A stretch of 64,000 nt of DNA. It comes from Pseudomonas sp. IAC-BECa141 (lineage in GTDB: Bacteria; Pseudomonadota; Gammaproteobacteria; Pseudomonadales; Pseudomonadaceae). The translations under genes and the position numbers were made by a program. The DNA lies in assembly GCF_020544405.1 (NCBI RefSeq), contig NZ_CP065410.1:868001-932000 (forward strand). Reading direction: 5' to 3'. Of the stretch, positions 53,579 through 62,048 are shown piece by piece. The notes under the pieces are model-generated. The model made no database searches and was not told the DNA's origin. It worked only from the letters and a program-made list of their open reading frames with translations. How positions within the stretch are numbered: position 1 is the stretch's first letter; each line of letters starts with the position of its first letter.

Positions 53579-55609
53579 GTGAAGAGCTTGCTCTATCCCG
53601 CCGTCTCGCTGATGAACCGCTTGAGCTTCGGCATGAAGTTCAGCCTGATCAGCGTGCTGTTCCTGGTGCCAATGCTGGTGACCAACTTCTATCTGGTGCG
53701 CGATTCCTATCGCGAATTCCAGGGCACCCGGGTTGAGCTGCAGAGCCTCGACCTGCTGGGCAGCAGCCTGACCCTGCGTCGGGATCTGGAAACTCTCAAC
53801 AATCTGGTGCAGATCAACGTTACCCTCGGCCAGTCCGGCAAGGCCGGTAATGTCGAGGCGCAGATCACCAGTCTTGAGCAAAACGTCCTGGCACGCCTGC
53901 AAGGGTTGACGCCCATGACCGAGGATCCGGAGCAGATCAAGTTCTTCGAGACCAAGCGCGATGAAATGATCGCTGCGTTCAAGAACCAGCAAGCGGAAAA
54001 CTCCCTGCAAAGCAAAAGTGCGCTGATCGGCAAATTGCTGGGCAATGCGCAGATTTTCAGCCAGATCGTGGCCAGTCAGGCCGGTTTGAGCCGTGACAAC
54101 CAGAGCGACATTCGCCAGCTCAGCGAGCTGGTCACCGCGATCACGCCGGCCGTTACCCAGGCCTTGGGCGAAGGTCGGGCGATGGGCTCATATTCCTTGG
54201 GCCAGGGCTTTCTCAACAGCTCGTCGAGCACCCGCTTCGACGAGCTGCTGGTGCAGATCGAAAAACTGCAGGCCGAGTACGGTCTGAAATTGCAGGACGC
54301 GCTGGGTTCGAGCAAAGCCGCCCGAGATTCTCTGAGCGCGCCGGCCGATGCCAGCAAGGCGTCGCTGAAACAGGCCGGCACACTGATCGAAGAGCAAGTG
54401 GTGATGGCCGAAACGCTCGACGCCCCGTGGCAGGGGTTTTATGACCAGGTCACCGGGCTGATGGACCAGACCTATCAGCTCAACGACGCCACCCTGAAAT
54501 TCCTCGACACCCAATTGCAGCAGCGCCTGGGGCAAAACCGCACGCACATGGTGCTGCAAGCCGTGGCGTTGTCGGTGGTGTTCGTGCTGATTTTCTATCT
54601 CTACGGCGGCTTCTACGCCTCCACCCGCGCCACCCTGAAAAACCTCGGTGCCATGATGGACAAAGTGGCGGCGGGCGACATGACGGTGAATTTCCGCGCC
54701 AACAGCCGCGATGAACTCGGCGAGTTGGGCGAGGTGTTCAACGGTACGGTGCGCAAAATCCATGACCTGATCGAACGGGTCGGCCACACCGTTGGCGAGG
54801 TCGAGCGACAGGCGGGGCAAGTGGAAAATGTTTCGGCGCAAAGCAATCAGGCGGTCGCCGGGCAACGTACGCAAATCGAGCAAGTGGCTACCGCAATGAA
54901 CCAGATGTCGGCGACATCGCTGGAGGTGGCACGCAGTGCCGCGGCAGCGGTCAGCAGCGCCCACAGCGTAAACGACGAAACCATCAGTGGTCGCGGCTTG
55001 GTGGAGTCGCAGCAAGGCAGCATCGCGGCACTGGCGAGCGAAATCGATCAGTCGGTGCTGGTGATCAACCAGTTGGCCAGCGACAGCCAGTCGATCAGTC
55101 GCGTTCTGGAAGTGATCAAGAGCATCGCCGAACAGACCAACCTGCTGGCGCTCAACGCCGCGATCGAGGCTGCGCGGGCCGGTGAGCAGGGGCGCGGTTT
55201 TGCCGTGGTCGCTGACGAAGTCCGCACGCTGGCCAAACGCACTCAGCAATCGACCGAAGAAATCGAGCAGATGATCGCCAAACTCCATGGCGGCGTCGGC
55301 GCGGCGGTGAAGGCCATGGGCGTCAGCCATCAGATGGCCAACGGCACGGTGGGGCAGTCGGAAAAAGTCCAGCAGGCGCTGGAAAACATCCTCGGCGCTG
55401 TCGGCATGATCGTCGACCAGAACCAGCAGATCGCCGCCGCCGTCGAGCAGCAGACCGCCGTGGCCCATGACATTGACCAGAACATCGTCGAGATCAACCG
55501 TGCCGGCGAGCGCACCGCAGAAGGCGCGCATCAGACTGAAGATGCCAGCCGTGCGTTGTCGGCGCAGGTGGTCGAGTTGAAGCAATTGATCAGCGCGTTC
55601 CGGGTTTGA
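53579..55609 (+). CDS. Methyl-accepting chemotaxis transducer
   Basis: The 676-residue chemoreceptor has an N-terminal membrane helix (MKFSLISVLFLVPMLVTNF), a periplasmic helical sensor of roughly 280 residues, a second helix at about 325-347 (VALSVVFVLIFYLYGG), a HAMP domain and a long methyl-accepting coiled coil with the hairpin tip EQTNLLALNAAIEAARAGE (about residue 515). The ligand cannot be read from sequence. GTG 53579, seven bases after AAGGGAG, is chosen; ATG 53612 is in frame. It is monocistronic. Confidence 0.93.
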   Translation: MKSLLYPAVSLMNRLSFGMKFSLISVLFLVPMLVTNFYLVRDSYREFQGTRVELQSLDLLGSSLTLRRDLETLNNLVQINVTLGQSGKAGNVEAQITSLEQNVLARLQGLTPMTEDPEQIKFFETKRDEMIAAFKNQQAENSLQSKSALIGKLLGNAQIFSQIVASQAGLSRDNQSDIRQLSELVTAITPAVTQALGEGRAMGSYSLGQGFLNSSSSTRFDELLVQIEKLQAEYGLKLQDALGSSKAARDSLSAPADASKASLKQAGTLIEEQVVMAETLDAPWQGFYDQVTGLMDQTYQLNDATLKFLDTQLQQRLGQNRTHMVLQAVALSVVFVLIFYLYGGFYASTRATLKNLGAMMDKVAAGDMTVNFRANSRDELGELGEVFNGTVRKIHDLIERVGHTVGEVERQAGQVENVSAQSNQAVAGQRTQIEQVATAMNQMSATSLEVARSAAAAVSSAHSVNDETISGRGLVESQQGSIAALASEIDQSVLVINQLASDSQSISRVLEVIKSIAEQTNLLALNAAIEAARAGEQGRGFAVVADEVRTLAKRTQQSTEEIEQMIAKLHGGVGAAVKAMGVSHQMANGTVGQSEKVQQALENILGAVGMIVDQNQQIAAAVEQQTAVAHDIDQNIVEINRAGERTAEGAHQTEDASRALSAQVVELKQLISAFRV

Positions 55610-55614
55610 ATCGA

Positions 55615-55640
55615 CCTGCCTCCTCTGAGGCAGGTTTTTT
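55615..55640 (+). terminator. Terminator after the chemoreceptor gene
   Basis: CCTGCCTC-CTCT-GAGGCAGG is followed by a T run. Confidence 0.92.
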
Positions 55641-55762
55641 CGGAATGGCTTGTAGTACTTGTTTGCTTACATCGGTAAGACAAATCCTGTTTTCCTCCGG
55701 GCGCTGGTTTTTCGTCTTCAATGAACCAAGCTCTGTTCTTTGACCACTTGGAGGAGATGCAC

Positions 55763-56152
55763 ATGTCTGTCGCAACCCTGGGCGTCCAGGGCCGCTGCGC
55801 CCACTGCCAGACCACGCTGGTGCTCAAACCCTGGCAACTGAATGCCATATCCATCCACGAACCATTCACCTGTGCGCATTGCCAGAAAAACCTGGAGCTG
55901 CGCTGCCCGAAGCAGATCAAACGCTTGCGTTCGCTCGATTCACTTGGCCTGCTGCGCGCCAGTGCGCTCGTGACCGTGTGCACCGCGCTGCTGGTGGCCC
56001 TGGTGATGGAATGGGTAGGGCTGCTCAGCGTCACCGAGCAGTTGAACGCGTCGCTGATCACGATTTTCGTGTACTTCGCGGTGATTCGTTACGCCCGGCG
56101 GCGTCAGCACCTGACCCTGATTCTCGACGCGGCCAAGGCCCACGCCGACTGA
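55763..56152 (+). CDS. Small zinc-ribbon membrane protein of unknown function
   Basis: This 129-residue protein has an N-terminal zinc ribbon made of two CAHC pairs (GRCAHCQTTLVL and FTCAHCQKNLEL) and two membrane helices (about residues 67-85 and 92-110). A third short basic stretch (RYARRRQH) would face the cytoplasm. GGAGGAG seven bases before ATG 55763 decides the start. It is convergent with the TatD gene, the two stop codons being adjacent. I recognise no named family. Confidence 0.8.
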   Translation: MSVATLGVQGRCAHCQTTLVLKPWQLNAISIHEPFTCAHCQKNLELRCPKQIKRLRSLDSLGLLRASALVTVCTALLVALVMEWVGLLSVTEQLNASLITIFVYFAVIRYARRRQHLTLILDAAKAHAD

Positions 56153-56929
56153 CTACCAGCCGAACACGTCGCAGCTGTTGGCGGTACTGGCGGCGGCGAG
56201 TTGTGGCGCACTGGTGTTCATCAATGCGGCCAGTGAGTCGCAGATTGCCGGCAGGTGCGCCGGCGTATTGCGAATGCCGGGGTACATGGCAGGCGCCATG
56301 TCCGGGGAGTCGGTTTCCAGCACCACCGAGTCCAGCGGCAAGTCGGCCAGCACCCGGTGCATGCGCAATGCCTGCGGCCAGGTCGGTGCACCGCCGAGGC
56401 CGAGTTTGAAACCGAGCTTGATGTATTCCCGCGCCTCTTCACGACTGCCGGCGAAGGCGTGGATGATCCCGGCGCGCTTGAGCTTGAAGCGCTTGAGCGT
56501 GGCAATCACTGCCGCATGGCTGCGCCGTACGTGGATCAATGCCGGCAGTTCGAAATCCGCCGCCAGTTGCAACTGTGCCTCGAACAACGCCTGCTGGCGT
56601 TCGCGGTCGAGGGTTTCGATGAAATAATCCAGGCCGATTTCGCCGACTGCGCACAGCTGCCGATGACCTTTTAGCCGAGTCAGCCAGTCGCCCAGTGCCA
56701 GCAAATCTTCAGGCCGGTGCTGATCGAGATAGACCGGGTGCAATCCGAACGCCGCGTACAGATCGGCATCGCTTTGCACCAGGTCCCACACCCGCTGCCA
56801 ATTCCCCTCGTAAACCCCGAGCACCACCATTCGCCGCACCCCGAGGGCGCGGCTTTCGTTCAGCAGCGCCGCGCGGTCGGCGTCGAAGTCGGGGAAGTCC
56901 AGATGGGTGTGGCTGTCGATCAGCTCCAC
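56153..56929 (-). CDS. TatD-family metal-dependent hydrolase
   Basis: The 258-residue TIM-barrel hydrolase of the TatD family has the metal ligands in DSHTHLDFPDFD at the N-terminus, the Glu in EIGLDYF, His in LPALIHVRRSH and IIHAFAGS, and the Asp in LETDSPDMAP. TatD enzymes are Mg-dependent 3'-5' nucleases; some paralogues have other roles. It lies 3 bp after fruR on the same strand, so the two are probably co-transcribed, as is common in Pseudomonas. Confidence 0.94.
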   Translation of the reverse strand: MELIDSHTHLDFPDFDADRAALLNESRALGVRRMVVLGVYEGNWQRVWDLVQSDADLYAAFGLHPVYLDQHRPEDLLALGDWLTRLKGHRQLCAVGEIGLDYFIETLDRERQQALFEAQLQLAADFELPALIHVRRSHAAVIATLKRFKLKRAGIIHAFAGSREEAREYIKLGFKLGLGGAPTWPQALRMHRVLADLPLDSVVLETDSPDMAPAMYPGIRNTPAHLPAICDSLAALMNTSAPQLAAASTANSCDVFGW

Positions 56930-56932
56930 GGC

Positions 56933-57928
56933 TCAGTCCCGGTTAATACGCTGCTTGAAGGTACGGGCGATGGCCTGCACGCCGGGCTGGTAATCCGATT
57001 GCTCGACCGCCGCCAGTGCCAGTTCCAGTGCCTTGTCGGCGATCAACTGGTGCTGCTGGGCCATGGCGTTGACCGGCAGCGGCAGGAAGTCCAGCAACTG
57101 GGTGTCGCCAAACGTGCCCAGGCGCAGCGGGCGGGATTTGAGCGGGAAGTCGTGCAGCGCGTCGAACACGCCTTGCAGCAGAACGTAGGAGGTGGTCACC
57201 AGCGCATCCGGCAAATGCCCGAGGCGTTGCAGGAGTTCTTCCATCAACTGCTTGCCGCACTCGCGGCTGAAAGACTCGGCGTGCTCGACCAGCACTTCGC
57301 CCTTGAACCCGGCCAAGGCTTGCTTGAACCCGGCCGCACGTTCCTGGCTGATGCTCAGTTCCGGACGGGCACCCAACAGCACGATCTGTTTCGGCTGCGG
57401 GTCGAGCAGGCTTTCGGTCAGGTGCAGGCTGGCTTCGCGATCATCGCTGACCACCGAGCAGAAGTGTTCGGCATCCATCACCCGGTCAATGGCAATGATC
57501 GGCAAACCCTTGGCCTGCAACTGGCGATAACTGTCGTCACCGGCCGGCAGGCAACTGGCGACGATCAACGCATCGCAGCGCCGGGCGCGGAACAGTTGCA
57601 GCAGTTGCCGCTCGCTGTCCGGCGCATCGTCGGAGCTGGCGATCAACAATTGATAGCCGCGAGCCCGGGCGCCTTGCTCCAGCAGTTTGGCGATCCGCGC
57701 GTAACTGGGGTTTTCCAGATCCGGCAGGATAAAACCCAGGGTCCGGGTGTGCCGACTGCGCAGCCCGGCCGCCTGTGGATTGGGGGTAAAGCCGTGCAGA
57801 TCGACCACCGCCCGCACGCGCTCGACGGTGGCGTTGCTGATGCGTTGCTGTTCGGCCTTGCCGTTGATGACGTAGCTGGCGGTGGTCACGGACACTCCGG
57901 CCAACCGCGCGATATCACTGAGTTTCAA
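56933..57928 (-). CDS. fruR: Fructose operon regulator FruR (Cra)
   Basis: This LacI-family regulator represses fruBKA and is released by fructose-1-phosphate. The N-terminal helix-turn-helix reads LKLSDIARLAGVSVTTASYVING, followed by the periplasmic-binding-like ligand domain (HTRTLGFILPDLENPSYARI). TTG 57928 gives the 331 residues usual for Pseudomonas Cra and has AAGGAA upstream. ATG 58015 would add 29 residues unlike the family. Divergent from fruB, with its operator at 58074-58085. Confidence 0.93.
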   Translation of the reverse strand: MKLSDIARLAGVSVTTASYVINGKAEQQRISNATVERVRAVVDLHGFTPNPQAAGLRSRHTRTLGFILPDLENPSYARIAKLLEQGARARGYQLLIASSDDAPDSERQLLQLFRARRCDALIVASCLPAGDDSYRQLQAKGLPIIAIDRVMDAEHFCSVVSDDREASLHLTESLLDPQPKQIVLLGARPELSISQERAAGFKQALAGFKGEVLVEHAESFSRECGKQLMEELLQRLGHLPDALVTTSYVLLQGVFDALHDFPLKSRPLRLGTFGDTQLLDFLPLPVNAMAQQHQLIADKALELALAAVEQSDYQPGVQAIARTFKQRINRD

Positions 57929-58073
57929 CCCGGGATTTCCTTGTTTTTTCGAGCTTGCCGCGACATTTTCGCCAATCCTACCCGATTCAGGCAGGCGACT
58001 ATTGTCGCAGCGCATCCGACAAGTTGGACTTCAAGGATGGGACATTATCGAGTAACGTGCCGATCAATCTAGA

Positions 58074-58085
58074 TTAAACGTTTCA
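58074..58085. promoter_or_regulatory. FruR (Cra) operator
   Basis: TTAAACGTTTCA matches the Cra site described at the P. putida fruB promoter and the E. coli TGAAWCGNTTCA pattern. It lies in the 306-bp gap between divergent fruR and fruB, which holds no other gene that I can see. Confidence 0.88.
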
Positions 58086-58234
58086 GCAAGCGTATTTTCT
58101 ACGTTTTAGACGCCTTTGGCCGGTTCTGCCGTGAAACCGCCAAAACTGCCTCCTGAAAAGGATGGCCTACAGCGCCTAAGCTGCAACCATTCAAAACAAT
58201 ACCTGGCATTGAACAGTGCCAAAAAGGAGATCGC

Positions 58235-61096
58235 ATGCTCGAGCTCACTGTAGAGCAGATATCCATGGGCCAGTCGGCTGTGGATAAACCCGCCGCTTTG
58301 CAATTGCTGGCCAGTCATCTGGTCGCCGATGGACTTGTTGCCGACGGATACCTTGCCGGGCTGCAGGCCCGGGAGGCTCAGGGCTCGACCTTCCTCGGCC
58401 AAGGCATTGCGATCCCCCACGGCACGCCCGAAACCCGCGATCAGGTGTTCGCCACCGGCGTACGCCTGATGCAGTTTCCCGACGGCGTGGATTGGGGCGA
58501 CGGCCAGATCGTTTATCTGGCCATCGGCATCGCCGCCAAATCCGACGAACACCTGCGCCTGCTGCAATTGCTGACCCGCGCCCTCGGCGAGACCGATCTT
58601 GGTCAGGCCCTGCGTCGTGCGAGTTCGCCGGAAGCACTGCTGAAACTGCTGCAAGGTGCGCCGCAAGAGCTGGCGCTGGATGCGCAGATGATCGGCCTCG
58701 GGGTCTCCGCCGACGATTTCGAAGAACTGGTCTGGCGCGGGGCGCGTCTGCTGCGCCAGGCCGATTGCGTGAGCAACGGTTTCGCCGGTGTGTTGCAGCA
58801 AGTTGAAGCGCTGCCGCTGGGCGATGGCCTGTGGTGGCTGCACAGCGAGCAGACCGTGAAGCGTCCGGGCCTGGCCTTCGTCACGCCGGACAAACCGATG
58901 CGCTACCTCGGCCAGCCCCTCAGCGGGCTGTTCTGTCTGGCCAGCCTGGGTGAAGCGCATCAGGCGTTGCTTGAGCGTTTGTGCGCGTTGCTGATCGAAG
59001 GTCGCGGCCATGAACTGGGCCGCGCCACCAGCAGCCGCAAAGTCCTCGAAGTGCTTGGTGGTGAGTTGCCGGCCGACTGGCCGAGCGCGCGAATTGCGCT
59101 GGCCAACGCCCATGGCCTGCACGCGCGACCGGCGAAAATCCTCGCGCAACTGGCGAAAAGTTTTGACGGTGAAATCCGTGTGCGCATTGTCGACGGTCGG
59201 GACAGCGCCGTGTCGGTGAAGAGCCTGAGCAAACTGCTGAGCCTCGGCGCCCGTCGCGGTCAGGTACTGGAAATCATTGCCGAACCGAGCATCGCTGCCG
59301 ATGCGCTGCCGGCCTTGCTGAGCGCTATTGAAGAAGGCCTCGGTGAAGAAGTCGAACCGTTGCCTGCAGTCAGTCAACAGCGCGAAGTGATTACGGACAT
59401 TGCAGAAGTCCTGAGCGCCCCGGCCTCCGGCAGCCTGCTGCAAGCGATCCCCGCTGCCCCCGGCATCGCCATCGGCCCGGCGCACATTCAGGTCCAGCAA
59501 ACCATCGATTACCCCTTGCGCGGCGAGTCCGCCGCTATCGAACGCGAGCGTCTAAAGCATGCGCTGGTCGACGTGCGCCAGGACATTCAGGGCCTGATCG
59601 AACGCAGCAAGGCCAAGGCGATCCGCGAGATTTTCATCACCCACCAGGAAATGCTCGACGACCCGGAACTCACCGACGAAGTCGACACCCGCCTCAAGCA
59701 GGGCGAAAGCGCCGAAGCAGCCTGGATGGCTGTGATCGAAGCTGCCGCTAAACAACAGGAAGCGTTGCAGGACGCGTTGCTCGCCGAACGCGCCGCCGAC
59801 CTGCGCGACATCGGTCGTCGGGTGCTGGCGCAACTGTGTGGCGTGCAGACGCCCGCCGAGCCGGAGCAACCGTACATTCTGGTGATGGATGAGGTCGGCC
59901 CGTCCGACGTGGCGCGTCTGGATCCGGCGCGGGTCGCGGGGATTCTCACCGCCCGTGGTGGCGCCACCGCTCACAGCGCCATCGTGGCTCGCGCGCTGGG
60001 CATTCCGGCGCTGGTCGGCGCGGGTGCTGCAGTGTTGCTGCTGAAGCCGGGCACGCCGTTGCTGCTCGACGGCCAGCGCGGTCGCCTGCACGTCGATGCG
60101 GATGCCGTGACCCTGCAACGCGCCAGCGAAGAACGCGACACCCGCGAACAACGCCTGAAAGCCGCCGCCGAACAACGCCACCAACCGGCGCACACCAGCG
60201 ACGGTCACGCCGTTGAAGTGTTCGCCAACATCGGCGAAAGCGCCGGTGTGATCAGCGCGGTGGAGCAAGGCGCCGAAGGCATCGGCCTGCTGCGCACCGA
60301 GCTGATTTTCATGGCTCATCCACAGGCGCCGGACGAGGCGACTCAGGAAGCCGAATACCGCCGCGTCCTCGATGGCCTTGCCGGTCGGCCGCTGGTGGTG
60401 CGCACCCTCGATGTCGGCGGCGACAAACCGCTGCCGTACTGGCCGATCGCCAAGGAAGAAAACCCGTTCCTCGGCGTGCGCGGGATTCGCCTGACCTTGC
60501 AGCGTCCGCAGATCATGGAAGCGCAGTTGCGCGCCTTGCTGCGTTCGGCAGACAACCGTCCGTTGCGGATCATGTTCCCGATGGTCGGCAGCGTCGAAGA
60601 GTGGCGCCAGGCCCGCGACATGACCGAACGCCTGCGTCTGGAAATTCCGGTTGCCGACCTGCAACTCGGAATCATGATCGAAGTGCCGTCCGCCGCGTTG
60701 CTGGCGCCGGTGCTGGCCAAAGAAGTCGACTTCTTCAGCGTCGGCACCAACGACCTGACCCAGTACACGCTGGCAATCGACCGTGGTCATCCGACCCTGT
60801 CCGCCCAGGCTGACGGTCTGCATCCGGCGGTACTGCAACTGATCGACATCACCGTGCGCGCGGCCCATGCCCATGGCAAATGGGTCGGTGTGTGCGGCGA
60901 GCTGGCGGCGGATCCGCTGGCGGTACCGGTGCTGGTCGGCCTCGGTGTGGATGAACTGAGCGTCTCCGGGCGCAGCATCGCCGAGGTCAAGGCACGCATC
61001 CGCGAACTCAGCCTGACCCAGGCACAAACTCTTGCTCAACAAGCCCTGGCCGTGGGCAGCGCCAACGAAGTGCGCGCATTAGTGGAGGCCCTGTAA
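58235..61096 (+). CDS. fruB: Fructose PTS fusion protein EIIA-HPr-EI
   Basis: FruB passes phosphate from PEP to FruA. The 953-residue protein fuses EIIA-Fru (phospho-His H62 in IAIPHGTPETRD), an HPr domain (H296 in NAHGLHARPAK) and enzyme I (H580 in GGATAHSAIVARALG, then PEP-binding GLLRTELIFM and the C-terminal GVCGELAADP). The three-domain build is typical of Pseudomonas, whose fructose PTS needs no separate EI or HPr. It overlaps fruK by one base and is controlled by FruR. Confidence 0.97.
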   Translation: MLELTVEQISMGQSAVDKPAALQLLASHLVADGLVADGYLAGLQAREAQGSTFLGQGIAIPHGTPETRDQVFATGVRLMQFPDGVDWGDGQIVYLAIGIAAKSDEHLRLLQLLTRALGETDLGQALRRASSPEALLKLLQGAPQELALDAQMIGLGVSADDFEELVWRGARLLRQADCVSNGFAGVLQQVEALPLGDGLWWLHSEQTVKRPGLAFVTPDKPMRYLGQPLSGLFCLASLGEAHQALLERLCALLIEGRGHELGRATSSRKVLEVLGGELPADWPSARIALANAHGLHARPAKILAQLAKSFDGEIRVRIVDGRDSAVSVKSLSKLLSLGARRGQVLEIIAEPSIAADALPALLSAIEEGLGEEVEPLPAVSQQREVITDIAEVLSAPASGSLLQAIPAAPGIAIGPAHIQVQQTIDYPLRGESAAIERERLKHALVDVRQDIQGLIERSKAKAIREIFITHQEMLDDPELTDEVDTRLKQGESAEAAWMAVIEAAAKQQEALQDALLAERAADLRDIGRRVLAQLCGVQTPAEPEQPYILVMDEVGPSDVARLDPARVAGILTARGGATAHSAIVARALGIPALVGAGAAVLLLKPGTPLLLDGQRGRLHVDADAVTLQRASEERDTREQRLKAAAEQRHQPAHTSDGHAVEVFANIGESAGVISAVEQGAEGIGLLRTELIFMAHPQAPDEATQEAEYRRVLDGLAGRPLVVRTLDVGGDKPLPYWPIAKEENPFLGVRGIRLTLQRPQIMEAQLRALLRSADNRPLRIMFPMVGSVEEWRQARDMTERLRLEIPVADLQLGIMIEVPSAALLAPVLAKEVDFFSVGTNDLTQYTLAIDRGHPTLSAQADGLHPAVLQLIDITVRAAHAHGKWVGVCGELAADPLAVPVLVGLGVDELSVSGRSIAEVKARIRELSLTQAQTLAQQALAVGSANEVRALVEAL

Positions 61097-62037
61097 TGGC
61101 CAAGATTCTTACCCTGACCCTCAACCCGGCGCTGGACCTCACGGTGCAGTTGCCAAGCCTTGAGGCCGGTCAGGTCAACCGCAGCGACGCGATGCACACC
61201 CACGCCGCCGGCAAGGGCGTCAACGTCGCGCAAGTGCTGGCCGACCTCGGTCATCAACTGACGGTCAGCGGCTTTCTCGGCGAGGACAATCTGCAAGCAT
61301 TCGAAAACCTGTTCGCCAGGCGCGGTTTCACCGATGCGTTTATCCGGGTGCCCGGCGAGACCCGCAGCAACATCAAGGTCGCGGAACAGGACGGCCGCAT
61401 CACTGACATCAACGGCCCGGGCCCGGTGGTCGGCGTGGTGGCGCAACAGGCATTGCTGGATCGTCTGGTGCAGATCGCGCCGGGGCATGACGCGGTGGTG
61501 GTGGCCGGTAGTCTGCCGCGCGGCGTCAGTGCGCAGTGGTTGCGCGAACTGGTGGAGCGCTTGAAGGCGTTGGGCCTGAAAGTCGCCCTGGACACCAGCG
61601 GCGAAGCTTTGCGCGAGGCGCTCAAGGCCGGTCCGTGGCTGATCAAACCGAATACCGAAGAGCTGGCCGATGCGCTGGGCTGTGAGGTGGTGTCCCGCGC
61701 GTCTCAGGCCGAGGCAGCCAATCGGCTGCATGCTCAGGGTATCGAGCATGTGGTGATTTCCCACGGCGCCGAAGGTGTGAACTGGTTCAGTGTCGGCTCG
61801 GCGCTGCATGCGACGCCGCCGAAGGTCAGCGTCGCCAGCACGGTCGGTGCCGGTGATTCGTTGCTGGCGGGCATGCTTCACGGTCTGCTCAGCGCCGACA
61901 CGCCGGAACAAACCCTGCGCACGGCCACCGCCATTGCGGCGCAGGCGGTGACCCAGATCGGTTTCGGTATTCACGATGCTGCGCAACTGACGCAGCTCGA
62001 ACAGGGCGTGCGCGTGCGCCCCCTGACAGAACAATAA
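61096..62037 (+). CDS. fruK: 1-phosphofructokinase
   Basis: FruK phosphorylates fructose-1-P to fructose-1,6-bisphosphate, which also removes the FruR inducer. The 313-residue PfkB-family kinase has LTLNPALDLTVQLPSL at the start, the sugar-binding AAGKGVNVAQVL and the C-terminal anion hole STVGAGDSLLAGML with the catalytic Asp. The ATG shares one base with the fruB stop; fruA follows after 11 bp. Confidence 0.97.
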   Translation: MAKILTLTLNPALDLTVQLPSLEAGQVNRSDAMHTHAAGKGVNVAQVLADLGHQLTVSGFLGEDNLQAFENLFARRGFTDAFIRVPGETRSNIKVAEQDGRITDINGPGPVVGVVAQQALLDRLVQIAPGHDAVVVAGSLPRGVSAQWLRELVERLKALGLKVALDTSGEALREALKAGPWLIKPNTEELADALGCEVVSRASQAEAANRLHAQGIEHVVISHGAEGVNWFSVGSALHATPPKVSVASTVGAGDSLLAGMLHGLLSADTPEQTLRTATAIAAQAVTQIGFGIHDAAQLTQLEQGVRVRPLTEQ

Positions 62038-62048
62038 GAGGGTTTGTC

